Shown here: positions 12,772 to 19,234 of the stretch, piece by piece
Position numbering within the stretch: position 1 is the first letter of the stretch
Layout: each line of letters starts with the position of its first letter
Virus record (IMG/VR): IMGVR_UViG_3300046323_000573
Coordinates: 1-31,168 of that record
DNA: 31,168 bases
Direction: 5' to 3' (one strand)
Source of the DNA: a virus
Notes under the pieces: model-generated
Databases searched by the model: none
What the model was told of the DNA's origin: nothing
Seen by the model: only the letters and a program-made list of their open reading frames with translations
Translations under genes and position numbers: made by a program

Positions 12772-13125
12772 GTCTTTCTAAGGCTGTTCCTTAGAAGACC
12801 GCCTTTTTGTGGTACAATGTTTTGTAGGAAAACACCCCCTTACCCCCTCTTTAAAAATAAAAGAAGAAGTAAGGTGAGCCAGCAGCGGAAAAACACCGAA
12901 TCCAAGGACCTGCTGTAGATTTTTTATTTGTATACTGAAAGACGCTTTGTCTTATTCGACAGCATTATTTATTTAGCTGCCTACGTTCGTAAGTGGGCTG
13001 AAATCTTAAACAGCCCTCCTCTGGCGGTCTTCATTACAAAACAGTAATGCCCTCTTCCATTTAGCATAGGTTATACGAAACCGCAACGTGAATCTTTTCA
13101 GATAGCCACACGTCATTAATTATAT
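12772..13125 (-). ncRNA. Candidate structured non-coding RNA
   Basis: About 350 bases with no convincing gene, GC-richer than its surroundings (about 41% by hand count in 12961-13080), and transcribed leftward from one or two promoters just upstream. Visible helices on that strand: CACGT/ACGTG pairing 13109-13113 with 13086-13090, enclosing ATCT-GAAA-AGAT; CATTAC/GTAATG at 13032-13049; GGGCTG/CAGCCC at 12995-13016; GGCAGC/GCTGTC at 12958-12981 (works only leftward because of a G-U pair); AAGAC/GTCTT at 12939-12953; CAGCAG/CTGCTG at 12880-12915. A 10-bp long-range helix joins 13023-13032 with 12794-12803. A final 11-bp hairpin with one bulge (12772-12799) overlaps that helix's 3' arm, so the two compete. 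It does not match RNase P, tmRNA, 6S or tRNA patterns I know. A 36-aa frame (13116-13006) exists but looks accidental. Confidence 0.55.
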
Positions 13126-13131
13126 TTTTTG

Positions 13132-13162
13132 CAAAGGTACAAAACCTTTTTCAAATAAAAAA
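13132..13162 (-). promoter_or_regulatory. Weaker leftward promoter nearest the candidate ncRNA
   Basis: TACCTTTG (13139-13132) on the leftward strand is a perfect TAnnTTTG box, but the -33 position (13162-13159) reads TTTT rather than TTTG. Transcription would begin near 13125, immediately at the structured region. Confidence 0.5.
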
Positions 13163-13183
13163 ATAAAATTGTAAATATTTTTG

Positions 13184-13215
13184 CAAAGATACAAACTCTT
13201 TTTTTATTTTCCAAA
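13184..13215 (-). promoter_or_regulatory. Strong leftward promoter toward the candidate ncRNA
   Basis: On the leftward strand TTTG (13215-13212), 20 bases, then TATCTTTG (13191-13184). The bases ahead of the -33 box read TTAACAAATTTG, the extended form shared with rightward promoters. It is back to back with the rightward promoter at 13240. Confidence 0.75.
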
Positions 13216-13239
13216 TTTGTTAACTATTCTTTTAACTTA

Positions 13240-13271
13240 TTTGGATATTAGAAATCTTTTTTGTAATTTTG
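13240..13271 (+). promoter_or_regulatory. Rightward promoter for the late-type block
   Basis: TTTG (13240-13243), 20 bases, TAATTTTG (13264-13271), followed by the ATG at 13289. The -33 side reads TTAACTTATTTG. Together with the leftward promoter at 13184-13215 it forms a divergent control region of about 90 bases. Confidence 0.8.
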
Positions 13272-13288
13272 CATAAAAACCAATTAAT

Positions 13289-13573
13289 ATGTCAACAAAA
13301 GATTTTACCTATTCAGAATTTCAAGAACTTACCTATGAGGAGTTCTACGATTTGTTGTGGGAAGATGTATCAGAAAAGATAGTTTCTACAGCGTACCTCG
13401 ATGAAAACGAGGATTTTATAAGCAACCTTACATTTGATTTGTTCAGATTGTATCAGATGAATCCAGTATTAACAATAAGAGTTATGTCAAGAATGGCAGA
13501 ATCTTTCTTCTTTAATACTTTCAGATTTCAACCAATGACTAGTAATATTATTGAGATACAAGATAATTATTAG
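13289..13573 (+). CDS. Hypothetical protein, 94 aa
   Basis: First gene of the rightward block, with its own promoter and a leader of roughly ten bases. The protein is acidic and rich in Phe, Tyr and Glu (SEFQELTYEEFYDLLWED), followed by a helix with RVMSRMAESFFFNTF. It is soluble, with no membrane segment or known motif. Its position right after the divergent control region, apart from the structural genes, makes a regulatory or takeover role conceivable. Function unknown. Confidence 0.65.
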   Translation: MSTKDFTYSEFQELTYEEFYDLLWEDVSEKIVSTAYLDENEDFISNLTFDLFRLYQMNPVLTIRVMSRMAESFFFNTFRFQPMTSNIIEIQDNY

Positions 13574-13592
13574 TTAAATAATTGTTAAATAA

Positions 13593-13624
13593 TTTGGAAT
13601 TCTCAAAATAGCTTCGTACCTTTG
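13593..13624 (+). promoter_or_regulatory. Rightward promoter before the 13642 gene
   Basis: TTTG (13593-13596), 20 bases, TACCTTTG (13617-13624). The -33 side reads TTAAATAATTTG. The GTG start at 13642 follows, with transcription expected near 13631. Confidence 0.75.
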
Positions 13625-13641
13625 TACAAAAATAATAGCAA

Positions 13642-14001
13642 GTGAGTTTTCCAACATTAAAAAGTAAGTACAAAAACGAAATAGATCTTATTGATAAGAT
13701 TTTACGTGTCTACTCAATATCGCAGGATGTTCCCTTAAGAAACTTTGAAAGACTAATACTAATTTATTATATTAGGAATGGTTATAGCAAAGAGACAAAG
13801 GAGTTCATAAAGGAGGATACTGGGAAAAAAGATGGTGATATTAGAGTGGCAGATGTGCATCTTAGAGATAAGGGATATTTAATGTCAAGCGAGAAAAATC
13901 TAAGAATGAGTAAGTTATCTCCAGACATGGAGAGTGTACGTGATAGTTTTGTAAAAAATAAAAAGCAAGTGTATGTCCTGGCCTTTCAAAAAAAGCAGTA
14001 A
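13642..14001 (+). CDS. Hypothetical protein, possible winged-helix, 119 aa
   Basis: GTG start at 13642, chosen because it is the only in-frame start close to the promoter; the next ATG codons lie deep in the frame. Residues 15-60 are helical (EIDLIDKILRVYSIS, then FERLILIYYIRNGYS), followed by ETKEFIKEDTGKKDG and a segment DVHLRDKGYLM that looks like a winged-helix recognition helix and wing. It may bind DNA. The downstream HU/IHF-like gene overlaps it by 29 bases, which links the two functionally. No firm family. Confidence 0.55.
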   Translation: MSFPTLKSKYKNEIDLIDKILRVYSISQDVPLRNFERLILIYYIRNGYSKETKEFIKEDTGKKDGDIRVADVHLRDKGYLMSSEKNLRMSKLSPDMESVRDSFVKNKKQVYVLAFQKKQ

Positions 14002-14437
14002 GCAGGTATACTTTACAGAAGATATAGTAGAAGAGCTATCTGCAATAACAGGAAAAGATAAAGAGCTAATAGCAGATATAATAAAGCATAACATATTTTA
14101 TCTCAAAAGATCGATACAGGCAGATGAAGAACTGGTATTAGTAAATTTTCCAAATCTTGGTAAGATGAGGTTTAATTACTATCTTGGAATGTGTTTGGTC
14201 AATTATCTTGGTCGTGCAAAGAAGTATGATTACTTAAAGAAAAAAATAAGATACTTACGTGAAGTTCTTAAAAAGAAAGATGGGGGTGAGTTAAAAAACT
14301 TTAATAAACCATTAGTTCATAATTCTATAAGGCATAGAGAAAAAGATGTACCAAGAAATATCTTGCCATTTTTTTACAAGTATTGGAAAATTTTAGAAAC
14401 AACACACAATGAAGAGCATATCAAATATTTTAAGTAA
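13973..14437 (+). CDS. HU/IHF-like DNA-binding protein
   Basis: 154 residues. After a short N-terminal tail, residues about 13-68 follow the HU/IHF pattern: two helices (TEDIVEELSAITGKDKELIA, then IIKHNIFYLKRSI) and the strand VNFPNLGKMRF, equivalent to the VGFGTFEVR turn of HU. The beta-arm region of HU is not clear. Instead there is a basic helical extension with YLKKKIRYLREVLKKKDGG. Proteins of this kind recur near structural genes of crAss-like and other Bacteroidota phages (family knowledge), possibly for genome condensation or packaging. ATG 13973 overlaps the previous gene by 29 bases. Confidence 0.6.
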   Translation: MSWPFKKSSKQVYFTEDIVEELSAITGKDKELIADIIKHNIFYLKRSIQADEELVLVNFPNLGKMRFNYYLGMCLVNYLGRAKKYDYLKKKIRYLREVLKKKDGGELKNFNKPLVHNSIRHREKDVPRNILPFFYKYWKILETTHNEEHIKYFK

Positions 14438-14726
14438 AGTTAGACTTGCAATAAAAAGCAGGAGGGAATATCAAAAAACATTAACAGATCTTCAAAAAAA
14501 GAGGCTAAAGGTATGTAAGATTTGCCCAACGAATTCTGACAACAAAGCCCAATTAACCTTTAAAGATCAAGTTAAAATGGCGATGAATAAAACATTAAAT
14601 TTTATAATGCGTGTCAGCGTAGATGATAATTCAATTTGCACAAATTGTGGATGTAATTTAATTTTTAAAAGCTCTCAGGAAGACCCTGAGAATATGTGCC
14701 CGGAAAATAAGTGGAACAATTTATAA
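14409..14726 (+). CDS. Small Cys-rich, putative zinc-binding protein
   Basis: 105 residues. A basic helix (LTDLQKKRLK) leads into CKICP (36-40), then CTNCGCNL and MCPENKW near the C-terminus. The spacing CxxC...CxxCxC...C suggests a zinc ribbon or knuckle. This arrangement recurs in small proteins of Bacteroidota phages in front of terminase genes (family recall, role unknown). It overlaps the HU/IHF-like gene by 29 bases. Confidence 0.6.
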   Translation: MKSISNILSKVRLAIKSRREYQKTLTDLQKKRLKVCKICPTNSDNKAQLTFKDQVKMAMNKTLNFIMRVSVDDNSICTNCGCNLIFKSSQEDPENMCPENKWNNL

Positions 14727-14733
14727 TAAACAT

Positions 14734-15054
14734 ATGAAATTAGGATTGACCTCAAAGATAGAGGAAATAGAAAAAGACAAAGAGTACAAATTAAATTTTG
14801 GAACTCTAAAAAAAGGAACAGAGATATCTGAGAAAATTCAGATATTAGGAGAAGATATTGCACACTTAGCAATTACAAAATCCTGCGGTTGCACAATGCC
14901 ATCCGTTGAGATACTTCCAGATGGTGTAGAGATAACAATAAGTTATGACAACAACAAAGTTGGAATTATTAATCAGTGGGTATTAGAAAGATACTTAGAA
15001 AACGGAGAACAAAAAACATTAAAAATAAACCTTTCAGGACAAATACAAGAATAA
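14734..15054 (+). CDS. DUF1573-like beta-sandwich protein
   Basis: 106 residues. The core SCGCTMPSVEILPDGVEIT and ISYDNNKVGIINQ fits DUF1573 domains (CGCT followed by a Pro/Gly-rich stretch and strands around a Gly turn), which are Ig-like in Bacteroidota proteins. There is no signal peptide, so this copy is likely cytoplasmic or virion-associated. It ends LKINLSGQIQE. It starts seven bases after the previous stop and is followed directly by the next gene. Confidence 0.6.
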   Translation: MKLGLTSKIEEIEKDKEYKLNFGTLKKGTEISEKIQILGEDIAHLAITKSCGCTMPSVEILPDGVEITISYDNNKVGIINQWVLERYLENGEQKTLKINLSGQIQE

Positions 15055-15252
15055 ATGAATTTTAAAAACAACGCAGTAAGAGAGTTACAAGAATTTTCAA
15101 AGGAATTCCCAGACTACACTTTAGGAGAATTATTATACAGTGCTCTTAGATTAACAGGGGCTAAGAAAATATCAGACATCTTAGAACTTACGGATGAAGA
15201 GATTTTTTCAGCTATTGAAAGAACAAAACAAGAAGAAAAAGAAATATTGTAA
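15055..15252 (+). CDS. Hypothetical protein, 65 aa
   Basis: ATG follows the previous TAA without a gap. It is helical: FKNNAVRELQEFSKEFP, then YTLGELLYSALRLTGAK, then DEEIFSAIERTKQEEKE. Small proteins with FPxYTLGE(L/I)xYS and a C-terminal acidic helix occur in other Bacteroidota phages (recall, not searched). No function known; possibly an assembly or packaging accessory. Confidence 0.6.
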   Translation: MNFKNNAVRELQEFSKEFPDYTLGELLYSALRLTGAKKISDILELTDEEIFSAIERTKQEEKEIL

Positions 15253-15253
15253 T

Positions 15254-15694
15254 ATGGAATTATTAAAAGATAAAGTAGCATCTCTTTACGTTGAATACAA
15301 AGAGTTCGAAAAGGTAGTAAAGGCTAAAAATGAAGCTCTTTACAAAGATAAATCTAGCCTGAAAGAGGTTGTAGAGGGTAAAACTGTAGAGGAGTTGCAA
15401 CAGGTTTTAGTACACACTTATGTAGATACAATACTGTACAACAAAGATTTACAGATATTATTCTTTAAACTAATCGTTAGTATAGAGACTTACTTAGAGG
15501 TTGTAGGACAAGGTTTGCAAGAAGATATTCAAACCTTCTACTCAGAGATGAAAAACTGGGCACCTAAAAGAGTCTTTGTAATTGAAAAAGGAGAGTTAGT
15601 AGAAACAGAGCCAGGCACTTTGGAAGAAGAAAGAGCCAAATTTCTAGAAAGTGATTTCTTCAAACAAATGCTGGAAAAAACAAAAGATAATTAA
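15254..15694 (+). CDS. Hypothetical protein, 146 aa, just upstream of terminase
   Basis: ATG 15254 (MELLKDKVASLYVEYKEF) begins one base after the preceding stop. A longer frame back to 15194 would overlap that gene. It is mostly helical and acidic with coiled-coil potential in 1-45 (LYVEYKEFEKVVKAKNEAL). Its place directly before terL, with a one-base TAATG overlap, makes a small-terminase-like role possible; no HTH is evident. Unrecognised. Confidence 0.55.
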   Translation: MELLKDKVASLYVEYKEFEKVVKAKNEALYKDKSSLKEVVEGKTVEELQQVLVHTYVDTILYNKDLQILFFKLIVSIETYLEVVGQGLQEDIQTFYSEMKNWAPKRVFVIEKGELVETEPGTLEEERAKFLESDFFKQMLEKTKDN

Positions 15695-18453
15695 TGTCAG
15701 ACTATGTAGATAGTTTTATAAAGAGCCACAAAGAGTATTTTAGAAGAAACAGGAAAGTAATTGAAAGCAACTACTGGAATGACAATAAAAAGTATGAGGC
15801 TGCAATGAAAAGTTTTTCAGAGCAGATATTATCCATACAACAAACTGATGTAGAGAACAAAGAGAAAGAGCTCAAGGAAATTGAGAAGGATGTAAGATCT
15901 TTTACTGAATCTACTAAAAAAACTAAAGAGGCCTTATTTAAACAGGAAAACGAGCTTACCACGTCAATACTTGGTAGGCTTTCTGTGTTTATATCAGAAG
16001 CAGATGGAGACAGAGGTCTTGAAAAAACACAGTCTTTTATAGACGAAACTGTTGACATTATAAACTTACACATCAAGAAGTGTGATGACTACTTGAAGTA
16101 CAATATGGATGTACTTACCCAAGAGGCTGAGACAGAAGATGAAGTAGAGTATAAGTCTTATGAGGTTGTTTTTCAGGATTTGGTATTTAATGAAAAGATA
16201 AAAATACAAGAGAGACTTGCAAAACTTAAGATAAACAATTCTATTGAAAGTGCAGATATAAAATTCTTCAATAATAAACAAGCCTCTCTCTTGATGCGAG
16301 AGCCCCTAATGCTGCTCCGAGAGGACGTAAAAGAGATTATTGAAAGAATACCTGTGGACTGGTCAGTTAGGACCTCTAAGGAGATGTTTATAAACATGAA
16401 TCCAAGAGATATACCTAAGTGGAATAATAAGAAGCACTTCTTTGCACAAGACCCGGTAGTTTTACAGTTTTGGACAGAGGAGATAAATAAAATAAAGCAT
16501 GGAGTAAATATAAATGGTTATTTTATACACCCTTGGTTATATTTTCACTTGAATTTTTTTAGAACACCAATTCCACAAGCAGATGGTAGTGAACCAAATA
16601 CACAACCAGACTTACGAGATAACGAATGGTTTTTTGCAGAAAATTTAGTAAGATCTGTAAATCCAGAAAACGAAAACTTCTATGCCAAAGCATTACTAAT
16701 GTATGGTACAAGACGTTTTGGTAAATCTGTAATCCTAGCATCTTTGGCCCACTGGAGAACTATAACTAAGTTTAACTCATTTGGTTCAGTAATTGGTGGT
16801 AGTTCATCGGATATTAATGCATTGACAAGTAAGATTAAAACATCTATGACTTACATTGATAAGCCATTACAGATAGATATCTTAAAACAAGAGTGGGAAA
16901 ATGGAGAAACAACATTTGGTATAAAAGAGGATGCATCAAATCCTATCATATTTTCTACACTAATTGTACAGAACTTAGAGTCAGGTGCGAAGTCTAAAAC
17001 ACAAAAGACTGCGGGTCTTGCACCATCAGTATCTATCTACGATGAGATAGGTAAGTATGCCTTTTTAAAACCATACCTTGCAGCATTACCTTCATTTAAA
17101 ACACCCTTTGGGTTTAAGTGTGTAACTGTACTAGCAGGTACTGGAGGGGAGGCAGACTTATCAAAAGATGCAGTAGATGTACTATCTAATCCAGAGGCCT
17201 ATGATCTTTTACCCATGGATTGGGACTTATTAGAGAACCACATTGACCCAGATCATATTACTTGGAGAAGAAGAAAGTTTGCTACGTATTTTCCTGGACA
17301 AATGGCCTATGAAAAAGGATTTGTTAAGCAGAAGCAATCATTTTCTGATTTCTTAAGGATAAGTGATGCAGAAGAGTTAAGCAAGATAACAATACATACA
17401 ACAAACTGGGAGAATAACACAAAGCTTTTAAAAGATGCCATATTAGAGGCCAAAAGCATAGGAGGGACAAAAGGGCAACTACTAGAACAGCAAAGAAGAG
17501 TTCAGTACCCAATTGACCCAGAGGATTGTTTTATGTCATCTGAAGAGAACCCGTTCCCGGCAGTAGAGGCAAAAAGACACAAAGATTATCTATTAGAATC
17601 AGGCGGAGGCGGTAAAAAAGTTACTATTATTCAAGAGAGTAATGGTAAGATCACCTATGAAATGACTAATAAAGAGCTTGCGGAATATCCACATCAAGGA
17701 GGCTTTATTGATGCCCCTGTAGTATTGTATGAAGATCTACCAGGAGAAAAACCAGTTCCGTATTTATACGTTGGTGGATTTGATGATTATAAGCAAGAAG
17801 AATCTGGTACAGACTCTATTGGATCATTCCACATATACAAAGTAAATATTGGTATGGATAAATGGTGTGGTAGAATTGTAGCCTCTGTTGCATCTAGACC
17901 TGACCCACATAACAAACTATACAGACAGATCTTTTTATTAATGCAGGCTTTCAATGCCAGAGTATTTATGGAGAATGCCGATATGGGATTCAAAGAATAC
18001 CTAGATAGAAAAAGAGCAACTGACCTTTGGTTAGTAGAGTCTATGGACTTTAAGTCTGATATGACTCAGCAATCAAATGGTAGAAGAAGATATGGTTGGA
18101 ATCCTAGCCCAGAAAACAAAAAGTTTTTATTGGGTCTTGTAAAGAACTATGCTAAGCAGGAGTTTACAATAATTGATGACAACGGGGAAGAGAAGACAAT
18201 ACTTGGTGTGCAAATGATTAATGACATAGGATTATTAGATGAGATGATTATGTACAAAAAAGACAATAACGTGGATAGGATAACATCCTTTATGTCTTGT
18301 CTTGGGTATGAGTTTTACTTATTTAATAACTACATGTTACCAAATGCATCTAGTATGAGAAAGCAAAAACCTGAAGATACCAAAAAAACACCTGAAAAAA
18401 GTCTAGCACAAAGACTTTATGGTGGATCAGGGAGAGCAAAAAAGTTTTACTAA
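15694..18453 (+). CDS. terL: Terminase large subunit
   Basis: 919 residues. About 300 N-terminal residues are largely charged helix/coiled coil, then GYFIHPWLYFHLNFFRTPI (Bacteroidota-phage terminase style). The ATPase has Walker A-type GTRRFGKS near 338-345 and Walker B VSIYDEIGK near 445. The RNase H-like nuclease follows, with GGFDDY near 694, RVFMENADMGF near 755, and INDIGLLDEMI near 840 supplying acidic residues. It packages DNA into proheads with the portal. The protein is unusually long because of the N-terminal extension; typical TerL is 450-700 residues. It is followed by a homing-type gene and then portal, so the packaging genes are split by an insertion. Confidence 0.9.
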   Translation: MSDYVDSFIKSHKEYFRRNRKVIESNYWNDNKKYEAAMKSFSEQILSIQQTDVENKEKELKEIEKDVRSFTESTKKTKEALFKQENELTTSILGRLSVFISEADGDRGLEKTQSFIDETVDIINLHIKKCDDYLKYNMDVLTQEAETEDEVEYKSYEVVFQDLVFNEKIKIQERLAKLKINNSIESADIKFFNNKQASLLMREPLMLLREDVKEIIERIPVDWSVRTSKEMFINMNPRDIPKWNNKKHFFAQDPVVLQFWTEEINKIKHGVNINGYFIHPWLYFHLNFFRTPIPQADGSEPNTQPDLRDNEWFFAENLVRSVNPENENFYAKALLMYGTRRFGKSVILASLAHWRTITKFNSFGSVIGGSSSDINALTSKIKTSMTYIDKPLQIDILKQEWENGETTFGIKEDASNPIIFSTLIVQNLESGAKSKTQKTAGLAPSVSIYDEIGKYAFLKPYLAALPSFKTPFGFKCVTVLAGTGGEADLSKDAVDVLSNPEAYDLLPMDWDLLENHIDPDHITWRRRKFATYFPGQMAYEKGFVKQKQSFSDFLRISDAEELSKITIHTTNWENNTKLLKDAILEAKSIGGTKGQLLEQQRRVQYPIDPEDCFMSSEENPFPAVEAKRHKDYLLESGGGGKKVTIIQESNGKITYEMTNKELAEYPHQGGFIDAPVVLYEDLPGEKPVPYLYVGGFDDYKQEESGTDSIGSFHIYKVNIGMDKWCGRIVASVASRPDPHNKLYRQIFLLMQAFNARVFMENADMGFKEYLDRKRATDLWLVESMDFKSDMTQQSNGRRRYGWNPSPENKKFLLGLVKNYAKQEFTIIDDNGEEKTILGVQMINDIGLLDEMIMYKKDNNVDRITSFMSCLGYEFYLFNNYMLPNASSMRKQKPEDTKKTPEKSLAQRLYGGSGRAKKFY

Positions 18454-18465
18454 TATTTAACTAAT

Positions 18466-18496
18466 TTTGCACTCTCAAAAAAATTAACTAATTTTG
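18466..18496 (+). promoter_or_regulatory. Promoter before the homing-type gene, built of a duplicated box
   Basis: TAATTTTG occurs at 18462-18469 and again at 18489-18496. The TTTG of the first copy lies exactly 19 bases before the second, so it serves as the -33 element. Both copies sit in the same longer word TTAACTAATTTTGC. Transcription would start near 18502, close to the ATG at 18515. Confidence 0.7.
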
Positions 18497-18514
18497 CGGT
18501 TTTAAAATTACACA

Positions 18515-19234
18515 ATGAAAAAACTCACAACAGAAGAGTTTATTAATAAGGCAAGTGCAATTCATAGCAACTTGTACACGTATCTTAAAGCAGAGTATGT
18601 AAATAATAAAACTAAAGTTATAATTACTTGTAACATACATGGAGATTTTGAGCAAAAGCCAAATGATCATATGTTAGGAAAAGGCTGTCAAAGATGCTGT
18701 AAAGTATTTAAAGGAACTTCAAATACATTTATAGAGAAAGCCTATAAAAAACACGGTATAAAATATGACTACTCAAAAGTAAACTATGTTAATAATAAAG
18801 AAAAAGTAGAAATAATTTGCAAAGAGCATGGTATTTTTTTCCAATCCCCAAATAATCACCTAAGAGGTAAACAATGCCCAGCTTGTAGCTATTTAAACAA
18901 AGGGTATAGCAGAGGATCCTATATGCTACAGGCAAGAGGCAGAGAAGCTATATTATATTTAATAAAATGCGAAGACAGAAATGAAAAATTTTATAAGCTA
19001 GGTATAACTATTAATGGAGTAGACAATAGGTATAAAAATAAAAAAGATATGCCATATTATTATACAAAAATAATAGAAATAAGAGGAGATGCAGGAGAAA
19101 TATATGATATGGAGAAGAAAGCCTTAAAAGCACTTAATGCTTTTAAATACAACCCAAAATTAAACTTTAAAGGATACACAGAGTGTATAAAAACAGAAGA
19201 ACAATATATAATAAACGAACTTACTAAACTATAA
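18515..19234 (+). CDS. DUF723-repeat plus T5orf172/GIY-YIG-type homing endonuclease
   Basis: 239 residues. Two similar N-terminal units start at about 7 and 73, each of the form F..KA...H...Y.Y....Y.NN..KV.I.C..HG.F.Q.P..H..G..C..C (ITCNIHGDFEQKPNDH; IICKEHGIFFQSPNNH), the DUF723-type DNA-binding zinc module. The C-terminus has ILYLIKCEDR and FYKLGITINGVDNRY, a T5orf172/MUG113-like GIY-YIG nuclease. It is free-standing, carries its own promoter and sits between terL and portal, as mobile homing genes do. Its TAA overlaps the portal ATG by one base, so the insertion has been accommodated neatly and portal can still be translated. Confidence 0.75.
   Translation: MKKLTTEEFINKASAIHSNLYTYLKAEYVNNKTKVIITCNIHGDFEQKPNDHMLGKGCQRCCKVFKGTSNTFIEKAYKKHGIKYDYSKVNYVNNKEKVEIICKEHGIFFQSPNNHLRGKQCPACSYLNKGYSRGSYMLQARGREAILYLIKCEDRNEKFYKLGITINGVDNRYKNKKDMPYYYTKIIEIRGDAGEIYDMEKKALKALNAFKYNPKLNFKGYTECIKTEEQYIINELTKL

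Noticed and set aside
13006-13116. 36-aa leftward frame (MTCGYLKRFTLRF...) inside the candidate ncRNA
   Set aside because: It crosses paired regions, is Arg-rich with codons unlike other genes here and ends within a helix; I treat it as accidental, though a short peptide cannot be excluded.
12772-13125. Candidate RNA as RNase P, tmRNA, 6S RNA or an intron
   Set aside because: The conserved cores I know for these (for example the RNase P GAGGAAAGTCC segment or a tRNA-like end with T-loop) are not present.
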